DNA of 64,000 bases from Vibrio renipiscarius. GTDB taxonomy: Bacteria > Pseudomonadota > Gammaproteobacteria > Enterobacterales > Vibrionaceae. This document shows positions 1-8,985 of the stretch, in pieces. The stretch covers positions 186,001 through 250,000 of the forward strand of contig NZ_JTKH01000021.1 in NCBI RefSeq assembly GCF_000827885.1. Reading direction: 5' to 3'. The position numbers were made by a program, and so were the translations under genes. Under the pieces are notes generated by a model that ran no database searches, was not told where the DNA came from, and was given only the letters and a program-made list of their open reading frames with translations. Position 1 is the first letter of the stretch. Each line of letters begins with the position of its first letter.

Positions 1-290
1 GCGCGCAGTACTTTTATGATCTCACCACGGATGAACCATTGGAATGGCTCGCTCGCTTAAACTACACCGATGATTGTTGGTATATTGGCTTCACCTACAG
101 TGACCAATTACGCGAATGGGATCCAAGTTTAAGTTCACCGAATGCTCAGCCCGTTTATGAAAACAACTTCAGTATCAACTTCGGTATTATTGGTTTTGGT
201 ACCAATATCGGTGCAGGTTCTGGCGATGCAGGGCTAGACGGTACGAGTAACTCATTGGGTTATGGCCGTCCTTTCTTCCTGAACAACTAA
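1..290 (+). CDS. lptD: LPS-assembly protein LptD, C-terminal end (partial)
   Basis: The reading frame is open from base 3 and ends at TAA 288-290, so only about the last 95 residues are present. LptD is the outer-membrane beta-barrel that, with the lipoprotein LptE, inserts lipopolysaccharide into the outer leaflet. The visible part has the alternating aromatic/polar pattern of barrel strands (for example WLARLNYTDDCWYIGF), a conserved-looking Cys in DDCWY, which fits the C-terminal cysteine pair of LptD disulfides, and ends in aromatic-rich GRPFFLNN. The identification rests on this pattern and on surA directly downstream, the usual lptD-surA-pdxA order. The first ATG of this fragment (position 39) is internal, not a start. 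Confidence 0.9.
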   Translation, partial: AQYFYDLTTDEPLEWLARLNYTDDCWYIGFTYSDQLREWDPSLSSPNAQPVYENNFSINFGIIGFGTNIGAGSGDAGLDGTSNSLGYGRPFFLNN

Positions 291-297
291 TTTTTTA

Positions 298-317
298 AGC
301 CAGCCTGGAGGCTGGCT
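298..317 (+). other. Intercistronic hairpin between lptD and surA
   Basis: Perfect 8-bp arms (agccagcc / ggctggct) with a 4-base loop lie in the 47-bp lptD-surA gap. There is no T-tract after the hairpin on either strand (the T-run lies before it on the + strand), so it does not look like an intrinsic terminator. A role in mRNA stability or processing is more plausible. Confidence 0.5.
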
Positions 318-337
318 CAATGTCTAAAGGGTTATAG

Positions 338-1633
338 ATGAAAACTTGGAAATATGCGCTGCTGACTCTAGTGGCGGCATGCCATGTCGGAACCGCTTCT
401 GCCGAGATGGTTGAAATGGACAAAGTCGCTATTATCGTGAATGAAAATGTCATTCTTGATAGCGATATTGCAACGGCACTCAAAACACTACGCTTCAACG
501 CACAAAGCAGCGGCCAGGCTTTACCTAGTGAAGACGTACTGATTGAACAAGTAAAAGAAAAACTTATTCTGGAAAACCTTCAGCAGCAAGAAGCTGAACG
601 TATTGGCGTGCGCATTGATGACAATCGATTGAACGATGCCATCGCGGATATCGCGAAAAAGAATAACCAAACTATCGAACAATTAACCGATACCGTCACC
701 GCGCAAGGCATTAGTTATGCCGAGTTTCGTGAACAACTTCGCAATGAAATTTCAGCCAGCGAAGCCCGCAACGCTTTAGTTCGTCGCCGCATCAATATTT
801 TGCCCGCTGAAGTAGAGAACCTTGCCAACGTGCTCGCTCAAGAAACCAGTGCCACCGTGCAATATCAAATTGGTCATATCCAATTACGAGTCAATGATGG
901 CGATGATAAAGCACAGGTTGAAGCACAAGCAAACGAACTCGTTGAAAGACTCAATGCGGGTGAAGATTTTGCCAAACTCGCTTACGCCTACTCGAAAGGT
1001 CCAAAAGCATTACAAGGCGGCGACTGGGGATGGATGCGCAAAGAAGAGATGCCAACGATCTTTGCCGACCAAATCAAACTGCAAAATAAGGGTAGCATTA
1101 TTGGCCCATTCCGCAGTGGTATTGGCTTCCACATCCTAAAAATTGAAGATGTGAAAGGACTAGAAACGGTTGCAGTAACTGAAATTAATGCTCGCCACAT
1201 CCTGATCAAACCCACCGTCATCCTAAGCGATGATGGCGTACAAAAGCAGCTTAATGAGCTGATTCGCCAAATCAATGCTGGCGAAGCGACCTTTGGCGAA
1301 TTGGCGCAGCAATATAGCCAAGACCCAGGCTCAGCGGCGCAAAATGGTGAATTAGGTTACCAAACCTCTGATCTTTATGTACCAGAGTTTAAGCACCAAG
1401 TGGATACGCTTGCGGTTGGCCAAATCAGCGCACCATTCAAAACCGTTCACGGTTGGCATGTGGTTGAAGTGATCGATCGTCGTGAAGTGGACCGTACTGA
1501 CGCGGCCATGAAAAATAAAGCTTATCGCATTTTGTTTAATCGTAAATTCAATGAAGAAGCCAGCACCTGGGTTCAAGAATTACGTGCCAGTGCTTATGTT
1601 GAAGAAGTAAAGGATCAGCTGAATGTCAATTAA
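338..1633 (+). CDS. surA: Periplasmic peptidyl-prolyl isomerase and outer-membrane protein chaperone SurA
   Basis: SurA escorts unfolded outer-membrane proteins, including LptD, across the periplasm to the Bam complex. The 431-residue protein starts with a Sec signal peptide ([21 protein letters not shown], cleavage after about residue 22). An N-terminal chaperone domain follows (about 23-170), then two parvulin-type PPIase domains. The two repeats are recognisable by QIGHIQLRV...[14 protein letters not shown]...GGDWGW (about 175-275) and ARHILIK...[18 protein letters not shown]...GELGY (about 285-390). The length matches the family (about 430). The stop overlaps the start of pdxA by 11 bp, which suggests translational coupling. 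In E. coli this operon is sigma-E responsive through its upstream promoter, which would lie outside this window. Confidence 0.97.
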   Translation: MKTWKYALLTLVAACHVGTASAEMVEMDKVAIIVNENVILDSDIATALKTLRFNAQSSGQALPSEDVLIEQVKEKLILENLQQQEAERIGVRIDDNRLNDAIADIAKKNNQTIEQLTDTVTAQGISYAEFREQLRNEISASEARNALVRRRINILPAEVENLANVLAQETSATVQYQIGHIQLRVNDGDDKAQVEAQANELVERLNAGEDFAKLAYAYSKGPKALQGGDWGWMRKEEMPTIFADQIKLQNKGSIIGPFRSGIGFHILKIEDVKGLETVAVTEINARHILIKPTVILSDDGVQKQLNELIRQINAGEATFGELAQQYSQDPGSAAQNGELGYQTSDLYVPEFKHQVDTLAVGQISAPFKTVHGWHVVEVIDRREVDRTDAAMKNKAYRILFNRKFNEEASTWVQELRASAYVEEVKDQLNVN

Positions 1634-2612
1634 ACGCATTGTTGTCACCGCAGGGGAACCTGCGGGCATTGGCCCCGATTTGGTCTTAGCGCTTTCGACT
1701 GAAAATTGGGCGCATCAAATCGTGGTTTGTGCTGACAAAACAATGCTCGCCGAGCGAGCCAAACAGCTCGGCATTGACGTCACTCTGCACGATTACGACT
1801 CAACCCAACCGAGTCGTCCGCAGCAATCAGGTTCGCTTATCGTCGAGCATATTGCCATAGCGCAAAATGCCGAAGCCGGCAAACTGAATGAAGCGAATGG
1901 TCACTATGTTCTCAGCACCTTAGAGCGCGCTGCAAACGGCTGTATGAACGGTGAATTTGACGCTGTTGTCACCGGCCCCGTTCATAAAGGGGTGATCAAT
2001 CGAGCGGGGGTGGCTTTTAGTGGCCACACCGAATTTTTCGCAGAAAAATCGAATACTCCACTGGTTGTCATGATGCTGGCAACCGAAGGGCTACGTGTTG
2101 CCTTAGTGACGACACACATCCCTCTCGCTTACGTATCGAAAGCCGTTACCGAACAGCGATTAGAAAAAATCATCGATATTTTACATAACGATTTGGTAGA
2201 AAAATTTGCTATTCGTCAGCCAAACATCTATGTTTGCGGGCTTAATCCTCATGCAGGAGAAGATGGCTGCCTTGGTCGAGAAGAAATTGAAACTATCACG
2301 CCAACTCTAGAGCGCATTAAAGCTCAAAAGGGAATAAACCTGATAGGCCCTCTTCCAGCCGATACCATCTTCAGCGAGAAATATTTACAAGATGCCGATG
2401 CTATATTAGGGATGTACCATGACCAAGTATTGCCAGTCCTGAAATACAAAGGATTTGGTCGATCAGTTAATGTCACACTTGGTCTACCCTTTATAAGAAC
2501 TTCGGTTGATCACGGTACAGCTCTTGACCTAGCAGGAACAGGTCTTGCGGACACAGGGAGCTTCCGAACAGCGCTGGCGCATGCAATAGATTTAGTAGAG
2601 AAGAAGCAATGA
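1623..2612 (+). CDS. pdxA: 4-hydroxythreonine-4-phosphate dehydrogenase PdxA
   Basis: PdxA is the NAD-dependent oxidation and decarboxylation step of the DXP-dependent pyridoxal 5'-phosphate pathway; its product condenses with deoxyxylulose phosphate on PdxJ. The protein (329 aa, usual length) shows the family start [12 protein letters not shown] and the three metal-binding histidines in [20 protein letters not shown] and [13 protein letters not shown], plus [20 protein letters not shown] near residue 270. It is cytoplasmic. The start overlaps the end of surA by 11 bp and the stop overlaps rsmA by 4 bp (ATGA), so it is embedded in the surA-pdxA-rsmA operon as in other gammaproteobacteria. Confidence 0.98.
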   Translation: MSIKRIVVTAGEPAGIGPDLVLALSTENWAHQIVVCADKTMLAERAKQLGIDVTLHDYDSTQPSRPQQSGSLIVEHIAIAQNAEAGKLNEANGHYVLSTLERAANGCMNGEFDAVVTGPVHKGVINRAGVAFSGHTEFFAEKSNTPLVVMMLATEGLRVALVTTHIPLAYVSKAVTEQRLEKIIDILHNDLVEKFAIRQPNIYVCGLNPHAGEDGCLGREEIETITPTLERIKAQKGINLIGPLPADTIFSEKYLQDADAILGMYHDQVLPVLKYKGFGRSVNVTLGLPFIRTSVDHGTALDLAGTGLADTGSFRTALAHAIDLVEKKQ

Positions 2613-3415
2613 GAAATGATGTCCACTTAGGGCACAAAGCGAGAAAACGTTTTGGTCAAAACTTTCTGAACGACCCATATATCATTGATGGTATCGTATC
2701 AGCCATCAATCCACTACCAGGTCAAAACTTGGTAGAAATCGGCCCTGGTCTAGGTGCAATTACTGAGCCTGTAGGCCGTGAAGTCGATAAATTTACTGTT
2801 ATTGAACTTGACCGCGATCTGGCTGAGCGTTTGCGTAATCACCCTGAATTGGCAGATAAACTGACGATTCATGAAGGCGATGCGATGCGTTTTGACTTTG
2901 CACAGCTAGTGCAGCCAAACAACAAACTGCGTATTTTCGGTAACCTACCGTACAACATCTCAACACCATTGATGTTCCACTTGTTTGAATTCCATGCCGA
3001 TATCCAAGACATGCACTTCATGCTACAAAAAGAAGTGGTTAACCGCCTAGCGGCAGGCCCTGGTAGCAAAGCGTATGGTCGCCTAACGGTCATGGCGCAG
3101 TACTTCTGTAAAGTGGTTCCGGTGCTTGAAGTACCACCGACAGCGTTTGTACCGCCACCAAAAGTGGACTCAGCGGTTGTTCGTCTAATGCCATACGAAG
3201 TTCTGCCTCACCCAGCGACCAGCCTGAAATGGCTTGAGCGCGTATGTCGTGAAGGCTTTAACCAACGTCGTAAAACCGTTCGTAACTGCTACAAAGGTCT
3301 GGTTAGCGTAGAGACAATGGAAGAGCTAGGGATCAACCCGACAATGCGTCCAGAGAACCTAACGCTTCAGCAATTTGTTGCAATGGCGAACTGGCTTGAT
3401 GCCAACCACGTATAA
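2609..3415 (+). CDS. rsmA: 16S rRNA (adenine1518/1519-N6)-dimethyltransferase RsmA (KsgA)
   Basis: Dimethylates the two adjacent adenines in helix 45 of 16S rRNA during late 30S assembly; loss gives kasugamycin resistance. Class I SAM-dependent fold: [10 protein letters not shown] (about 13-22), SAM motif [11 protein letters not shown] (about 43-53), acidic motif [10 protein letters not shown], and catalytic motif IV NLPYNIS. The C-terminal helical domain carries [14 protein letters not shown]. Length 268 aa is normal. The ATG overlaps the pdxA stop by 4 bp. Confidence 0.98.
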   Translation: MRNDVHLGHKARKRFGQNFLNDPYIIDGIVSAINPLPGQNLVEIGPGLGAITEPVGREVDKFTVIELDRDLAERLRNHPELADKLTIHEGDAMRFDFAQLVQPNNKLRIFGNLPYNISTPLMFHLFEFHADIQDMHFMLQKEVVNRLAAGPGSKAYGRLTVMAQYFCKVVPVLEVPPTAFVPPPKVDSAVVRLMPYEVLPHPATSLKWLERVCREGFNQRRKTVRNCYKGLVSVETMEELGINPTMRPENLTLQQFVAMANWLDANHV

Positions 3416-3422
3416 TCATATT

Positions 3423-3449
3423 TAAGGGCGCATTCGCGCCCTTTTCTTT
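3423..3449 (+). terminator. Hairpin with T-rich tail between rsmA and apaG
   Basis: aagggcg / cgccctt arms with a 6-base loop are followed by ttctttt. It has the form of an intrinsic terminator inside what is usually a co-transcribed rsmA-apaG-apaH cluster, so it may partly attenuate rather than stop transcription. apaG starts about 20 bp later behind a good Shine-Dalgarno. Confidence 0.65.
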
Positions 3450-3469
3450 TGACTGGACGAGGAGTTATC

Positions 3470-3850
3470 ATGGATGTCACTCAACCTTGTATCAAAGTCC
3501 AAGTGCACAGCAAATATATTGCTGAGCAATCAAACCCTGCGAAAAATCATTATATTTTTGCCTATCTCGTCACGATAAAAAACCTAAGCCCTCAAACCGT
3601 GCAGCTCGTCAGTCGTCGCTGGTTGATTACAGATGCGAATGGAAAACAAACCAGTGTTGAAGGCGAAGGTGTCGTGGGCCAACAACCTTTCATCGTTGGG
3701 CATGACGAATATCGTTATAATAGCGGAACCGCGCTTGAAACCCCTGTGGGTGTCATGCAAGGGCATTACGTTATGCTGGATGAGAAGGGACAACAATTTA
3801 TCGCTGAAGTTGAACCATTTCGTCTCGCGATCCCCAATGTTTTAAATTAG
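3470..3850 (+). CDS. apaG: Co2+/Mg2+ efflux-associated protein ApaG (ApaG/DUF525 domain)
   Basis: A 126-residue single-domain protein with the immunoglobulin-like ApaG fold. Conserved stretches are [29 protein letters not shown] and [12 protein letters not shown], with the start [17 protein letters not shown]. Its biochemical role is still unclear; Salmonella CorD/ApaG was linked to cobalt and magnesium efflux, and the domain occurs fused to F-box proteins in eukaryotes. I chose the ATG at 3470 (preceded by cgaggag) over an in-frame ATG at 3449 because it has the Shine-Dalgarno and matches the family N-terminus. It lies 8 bp upstream of apaH. Confidence 0.95.
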   Translation: MDVTQPCIKVQVHSKYIAEQSNPAKNHYIFAYLVTIKNLSPQTVQLVSRRWLITDANGKQTSVEGEGVVGQQPFIVGHDEYRYNSGTALETPVGVMQGHYVMLDEKGQQFIAEVEPFRLAIPNVLN

Positions 3851-3858
3851 GAATACTT

Positions 3859-4677
3859 GTGGCTACTTATATCGTTGGTGATCTTCAAGGTTGTCTAGAT
3901 GAGTTACAGCACCTTTTAGAAACCGTTCAATTTACCCCCTCTCAAGATCAGCTTTGGGTCGCCGGTGACTTGGTCGCTCGCGGGCCAAAATCACTCGAAA
4001 CATTACGATATATCAAGCAATTGGGCGATAGTGCCAAAGTTGTATTGGGTAATCATGATCTTCATCTACTGGCCGTTTCATTAGGCATTCACCGCATCAA
4101 AGACAAAGATAAGACGGCCGCTATTTTCTCTGCGCCAGATAAATATGAGTTACTGACCTGGCTACGTCACCAACCTCTACTTGCCGAACATGATGAATTT
4201 GTCATGAGCCACGCCGGTATCTCACCACAATGGGATTTAGCGACAGCCCGAGCATGTGCAAGAGAGGTAGAAGAGATTTTGCAAAGCGATCAATGGCCTT
4301 GGCTCATCGAGAATATGTACGCCAATCTTCCCGATCATTGGGATGAAAATTTGCAAGGTATCGAGCGTTATCGCTACACCATCAACGCCTTCACACGCAT
4401 GCGTTTTTGCTTCGCGGATGGACGCTTAGACATGCACTGCAAGTTACCGCCAAAGGACGTCGATACAGACGAGTTTGTGCCATGGTTTGATTACCCTAAC
4501 CGTCAGAAACTGAATAAGACGGTGCTATTTGGTCACTGGGCTGCGCTGGAAGGCTATTTTGGGGAAACGGAAATTGGCTTGGATACAGGCTGTGTTTGGG
4601 GGGGTAAGCTAACCATGTTGCGCTGGGAAGATAAGCACTATTTTACGCAGCCGGCATTCACGCATACACCTCTTTGA
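3859..4677 (+). CDS. apaH: Bis(5'-nucleosyl)-tetraphosphatase, symmetrical (ApaH)
   Basis: Hydrolyses diadenosine tetraphosphate to two ADP and can remove Np4N caps from RNA, so it affects stress signalling and mRNA 5' ends. Metallophosphatase signatures are visible: GDLQGCLDEL (about 6-16), GDLVARGP (about 37-44), GNHDLHLL (about 62-69) and a C-terminal FGHWAALEGYFG...LDTGCVWGG. Length 272 aa is typical. The start codon is GTG at 3859, giving MATYIVGDLQG; no upstream ATG fits. Spacing of 8 bp to apaG indicates co-transcription. Confidence 0.97.
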   Translation: MATYIVGDLQGCLDELQHLLETVQFTPSQDQLWVAGDLVARGPKSLETLRYIKQLGDSAKVVLGNHDLHLLAVSLGIHRIKDKDKTAAIFSAPDKYELLTWLRHQPLLAEHDEFVMSHAGISPQWDLATARACAREVEEILQSDQWPWLIENMYANLPDHWDENLQGIERYRYTINAFTRMRFCFADGRLDMHCKLPPKDVDTDEFVPWFDYPNRQKLNKTVLFGHWAALEGYFGETEIGLDTGCVWGGKLTMLRWEDKHYFTQPAFTHTPL

Positions 4678-4689
4678 GTATAAGTAAAA

Positions 4690-4719
4690 CGAGAGTCTAG
4701 CCATTGGATTAGACTCTCG
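4690..4719 (-). terminator. Intrinsic terminator of folA between convergent apaH and folA
   Basis: Perfect 10-bp arms (cgagagtcta / tagactctcg) with a 10-base loop. Read on the minus strand the hairpin is followed by TTTTAC, so it mainly ends folA transcripts; the + strand side lacks a T-run. Confidence 0.7.
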
Positions 4720-4747
4720 CCGCATCACGTTACCGCCACAATACGAT

Positions 4748-5233
4748 TTAGCCGATCTTTTCTAAAATGACAAAACGCATGTTATACGCATTCTTCTCAT
4801 CGGCGGAATAACCTTCCGTATAGCGCTCAACAAAGCTATCGTCCCATGCAGGGAACTGAGTATCCCCTTCAATTTCAGCATCAATATGAGTTACGTACAA
4901 TTTATTTGCGATAGGAAGACACGCTTGATAAATCGCACCACCACCAATAATCATGACTTCTTCAACGTTTCCCGCAATTTCCAGTGCTTGTTCGATGCTA
5001 GTGACTGTCGTGACGCCATCAATCGTTAATTGACTGTCTCGACTAATCACGATGTTTTGCCGACCTGGCAATGGACGACCAATCGATTGGTAGGTTTTAC
5101 GCCCCATGACAACAGGCTTGCCCATTGTACAACGTTTAAACCAAGCGAAATCTGCCGGTAAGTGCCATGGCATTTGATTATCTTTGCCAATCACACGATC
5201 ATTTGCCATTGCGGCGATCATACTAATGATCAT
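4748..5233 (-). CDS. folA: Dihydrofolate reductase (type I)
   Basis: Reduces dihydrofolate to tetrahydrofolate with NADPH, feeding thymidylate, purine and methionine synthesis; it is the trimethoprim target. The 161-residue protein has the DHFR signatures MIAAMANDRVIGKDNQMPWHLPADFAWFK (with the active-site Asp in PADF), the NADPH-binding VVMGRKTYQSIGRPLPGR and the glycine loop VMIIGGGAIY. It is chromosomal in type, with no sign of an acquired dfrA cassette. It follows yjjB by 29 bp on the same strand. Confidence 0.98.
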   Translation of the reverse strand: MIISMIAAMANDRVIGKDNQMPWHLPADFAWFKRCTMGKPVVMGRKTYQSIGRPLPGRQNIVISRDSQLTIDGVTTVTSIEQALEIAGNVEEVMIIGGGAIYQACLPIANKLYVTHIDAEIEGDTQFPAWDDSFVERYTEGYSADEKNAYNMRFVILEKIG

Positions 5234-5262
5234 TCTATATCCTTAGGTCAATGATAGGCCGA

Positions 5263-5751
5263 TCATACAATCGGACGACGGCGATAGAATAACAAGCCAG
5301 GCATCGCTAAGCCAACTGCTAAACCCGCAATAATAAACATCGCTTTCAAGAAGTTCGTCGTCAACATTTCAAGCAGCTGCGGATCAAACCCGCGATGATT
5401 CAATTCCACCAAAGCGATCATCGCTTTAAATGCAAAAACGCCGGGCACCATAGGGATCAAAGAAGCCACCGTAAAAACTTTTGGGTGCGCCAATAGCTTG
5501 CGTGACCAATGCACACCGATCATGCCAACCAATGTGGCGGCAAAAAAAGAGGCCCACTCGATAGGAATACCAAAATGCATCATCAAATAGCGAGAACCAT
5601 GCCCAATCGCCCCACCTAAGGCACAATAAATGAGCGCCTTTTTCGGTACATTAAAAACCAAGGCAAAGCCGACCGCAGGAATCGCGGCAAAGAACATATC
5701 GTTCAATAACCCGATGAACAACTCAACATTAATCACAGTAGCCACCCCCAT
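5263..5751 (-). CDS. yjjB: Threonine/serine exporter subunit, YjjB-like (ThrE C-terminal half)
   Basis: Small polytopic membrane protein (162 aa, about five hydrophobic segments) of the ThrE_2 family. It carries the signature VPKKALIYCALGGAIGHGSR and ends in LLFYRRRPIV. In Actinobacteria ThrE is one protein with fused halves; in Enterobacteria and Vibrio the halves are YjjP and YjjB, which act together (in E. coli they were linked to succinate export). The start overlaps the end of the yjjP reading frame by 19 bp. Its partner here carries a frameshift, so whether the pair is functional is uncertain. Confidence 0.88.
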   Translation of the reverse strand: MGVATVINVELFIGLLNDMFFAAIPAVGFALVFNVPKKALIYCALGGAIGHGSRYLMMHFGIPIEWASFFAATLVGMIGVHWSRKLLAHPKVFTVASLIPMVPGVFAFKAMIALVELNHRGFDPQLLEMLTTNFLKAMFIIAGLAVGLAMPGLLFYRRRPIV

Positions 5752-6502
5752 ACATCAAATAAACTCATCGCCGCGACAATGCCTAAACATGTCGCCAATG
5801 TGAGTAGGCTCGCCATAACAAAACGCGCGATCCCCATATTGACGTAACCTTTGAGCATATCGGCGACCGAATTAATCAATGGCACCCCAGGGACCAACAT
5901 TAGGACAGACGAGGCCATCACTATGGTTGGTGCATTACCCAGTTCATAAACAACCGCTTGAACCGAAATCGCCGTCGTGACAAACGCCGTCACGGTAAAG
6001 TTAACAAGAGGGTTAAAATGGCGGTGACCGATTTCTTGGCGAACAATCATACCAACAGAAGAAGCAAGGAAAGTCAGGGCAAAGACCGTCCAATCACCAC
6101 CAGCCAAACGACTGAACGCGGCGCACGATAAACCAATCATCACAACGACTAACCAACGGTTATACCGCTCTGGGCTGATTTGATTGAGTTTATGCTGAGC
6201 AAGATAATCATCGATAATACCGCGCTCAAGCATGATACAAATGCGTTGAACTTGCGTAATCACCCGCATGTTGATCCCACGATATCTGGGCTACGACGAG
6301 CGGTAGTAATACAGTGTCCACGATAAACCGTTGTCACCACGAGAGAACTGGCCGACAGAGAAACTTCAACTTCATCCATGCCACAAGCAAAGCCGATTCG
6401 CTCCATAATACTGCCAACAAGCGCACTTTCTCCGCCATGGGCTAATAACATCTGACCGGCTTGAGCAATCAAGCGAGACACCGCCCTTTGCCTATTTTCC
6501 AT
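5733..6502 (-). pseudogene. yjjP: Threonine/serine exporter subunit YjjP, disrupted by a frameshift
   Basis: Two overlapping reading frames together make one YjjP protein. The first (6502 to 6260) encodes an 80-residue ThrE N-terminal part with HGGESALVGSIMERIGFACGMDEVEVSL and VVTTVYRGHCITTARRSPDI. The second (6269 to 5733, 178 aa) resumes with MRVITQVQRICIMLERGIIDDYL and holds the membrane helices, including APTIVMASSVLMLVPGVPLINSVADMLKG. In E. coli YjjP the junction reads RGINM without interruption. Here gatatc-gt-ggg-atc-aac-atg shows one base missing (or two extra) near 6279-6286. The first frame then ends at TGA, and an ATG in the second frame overlaps that stop by 10 bp. It could be a real mutation, a sequencing error, or a coupled split gene. 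Confidence 0.75.
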
Positions 6503-6614
6503 ACTACTTAGCTTCCATACTAATTGACTAATTCCTTGAGAAGGATGATCGTTCTCTGATCGAGAAGGGCCAACATTGTGACCAAAATAGCAGCAAATAA
6601 CTTTGATTTAGACG

Positions 6615-6647
6615 AAAAAAAACCGCAAATTAATTGCGGTTTTTTTA
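6615..6647. terminator. Bidirectional terminator between obg and yjjP
   Basis: Strong symmetrical hairpin: aaccgcaa / ttgcggtt arms flanked by A7 and T7 tracts. It lies directly downstream of the obg stop (minus strand), so it is the obg terminator; the yjjP promoter must lie beyond it in 6503-6614. Confidence 0.9.
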
Positions 6648-6657
6648 TTAACGAGGA

Positions 6658-7836
<1,179 letters not shown>

Positions 7837-7913
7837 TTACTCCGCATTTTGTGCGTTGCAATATCACGCTTAGAACCAAATTAGTTCCAATATCCATGAT
7901 ATAAATTCTAGCA

Positions 7914-7951
7914 GATCCGATGTACAGATCGATCACCTAAGATCTTCGATC
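7914..7951. repeat. Cluster of five GATC (Dam) sites upstream of obg
   Basis: GATC occurs at 7914, 7927, 7931, 7941 and 7948, five times within 38 bp. The cluster lies 81-118 bp upstream of the obg start codon, in the probable obg promoter or leader region. Random expectation is about one site per 256 bp. Confidence 0.7.
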
Positions 7952-7963
7952 GCTCTACTTTGG

Positions 7964-8039
7964 ACCAAATAACAAGAGGTTTTCCTCTAGACGTTATTTC
8001 TTATATAACACGCTATTTAAAAGCGTCTGGTTATTTGGT
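7964..8039. repeat. Cloverleaf-like nested inverted-repeat element in the rpmA-obg gap
   Basis: Perfect 10-bp outer arms (7964-7973 and 8030-8039) enclose three consecutive hairpins. These are agagg/cctct with a 4-base loop (7975-7988), gttat/ataac with a 7-base loop (7993-8009), and acgct/agcgt with a 7-base loop (8010-8026). The total is 76 nt. The shape resembles a tRNA cloverleaf, but conserved tRNA bases (T-loop TTC, 3' CCA context) are absent, so it is not called a tRNA. No target-site duplication is evident at its edges. It lies between the rpmA terminator and obg, so it would be in any readthrough obg leader. Confidence 0.6.
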
Positions 8040-8052
8040 TCTTATATAAATA

Positions 8053-8083
8053 AAAAACCCCGCCTATTCGGCAGGGCTTTTAA
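8053..8083 (-). terminator. Intrinsic terminator after rpmA
   Basis: On the minus strand a GC-rich hairpin (agccctgccg ... cggcggggt-type pairing; + strand accccgcc / ggcagggct with one mismatch) is followed by TTTTTTTATTT. It lies 38 bp after the rpmA stop and would separate rplU-rpmA from obg. Confidence 0.8.
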
Positions 8084-8121
8084 ATTCAGCTAGAAACCTA
8101 ATTCTAAGCTCAGAAGACTGA

Positions 8122-8382
8122 TTACTCAGCTGCTTCGATGCTTACGAATTTACGGTTCTTAGGACCTTTAACTTCAAATTTCACTTTACCTTCAGTAAGA
8201 GCGAAAAGAGTATGGTCTTTACCAAGGCCTACGTTGTTACCAGCGTGGAATTTAGTACCACGTTGACGAACGATGATGTTACCTGCAAGAACAGACTCGC
8301 CACCGAAACGTTTAACACCTAGGCGTTTGCTTTCTGAATCGCGGCCGTTACGAGTAGAACCACCAGCTTTTTTGTGTGCCAT
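8122..8382 (-). CDS. rpmA: 50S ribosomal protein L27
   Basis: 86-residue L27, whose N-terminal tail reaches the peptidyl-transferase centre. It starts [28 protein letters not shown] and has the signature [19 protein letters not shown]. There is no N-terminal extension of the Firmicute type that needs protease processing. It lies 21 bp after rplU and is transcribed with it. Confidence 0.99.
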   Translation of the reverse strand: MAHKKAGGSTRNGRDSESKRLGVKRFGGESVLAGNIIVRQRGTKFHAGNNVGLGKDHTLFALTEGKVKFEVKGPKNRKFVSIEAAE

Positions 8383-8403
8383 TGTTAAGCTCTCCTAATA
8401 CGA

Positions 8404-8715
8404 TTAAGCGTTGATTGCAGTGATTTTCACTTCAGTGAACCACTGACGGTGACCTTGCTGCTTACGTGAGTGCTTACGACGACGGAACTTAACGATTTTG
8501 ATTTTATCGCCACGACCGTGTTGTACAACTTCAGCTACAACTTTGCCACCCTCAAGAAGAGGTGCACCAACTTGAATGTTTTCACCGTTAGCAACAAGTA
8601 GAACTTTATCAAATTCAATTGTTGCACCAGTTTCAACGTCTAATTTCTCTAAACGAAGAGTTTGACCTTCGCTTACACGGTGTTGTTTACCACCAGATTG
8701 GAAAACAGCGTACAT
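8404..8715 (-). CDS. rplU: 50S ribosomal protein L21
   Basis: 103-residue L21, a 23S rRNA-binding protein of the large subunit. It starts [25 protein letters not shown] and has the conserved C-terminal [28 protein letters not shown]. First gene of the rplU-rpmA transcript, divergent from ispB. Confidence 0.99.
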   Translation of the reverse strand: MYAVFQSGGKQHRVSEGQTLRLEKLDVETGATIEFDKVLLVANGENIQVGAPLLEGGKVVAEVVQHGRGDKIKIVKFRRRKHSRKQQGHRQWFTEVKITAINA

Positions 8716-8799
8716 ATTTTACTCCGCTTTTTCCGCACAGCCTTTACATGCATTTTAGCAATTTGGGTGTGCGCTAAACTAATCATCAATAGGGCGCAG

Positions 8800-8828
8800 A
8801 TTCTACAGAAGAGCCTTGCCTATGACAA
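8800..8828 (-). promoter_or_regulatory. Sigma-70 promoter for rplU-rpmA
   Basis: On the minus strand TTGTCA (-35, 8828-8823) and TAGAAT (-10, 8805-8800) are separated by exactly 17 bp. A GC-rich discriminator (CTGCGCCC) follows, a feature typical of stringently controlled ribosomal promoters. The start of transcription would lie about 80 bp before the rplU ATG. Confidence 0.75.
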
Positions 8829-8985
8829 GCCATATTTTTAAAAAAATGGCGAAAAGGTAATCGCCAAATAAAAGTGCCGAGATCATGCCCTTAAAGCATG
8901 TATTTTTCAACGTTTTTTAGTGTATTATTCATCTATTAAAGAATGTGAAAACACCAGACAGGTCCTAACCTCAGCCGGAATAACA

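Noticed and set aside
298..317. Intrinsic terminator between lptD and surA
   Set aside because: The hairpin is perfect but its T-run is on the wrong side for the + strand and absent for the minus strand.
7964..8039. tRNA gene, because of the cloverleaf-like outline
   Set aside because: No T-loop TTCRA-type bases, no D-arm consensus, 10-bp acceptor-like stem, no variable loop and AT-rich stems; kept only as a structured repeat.
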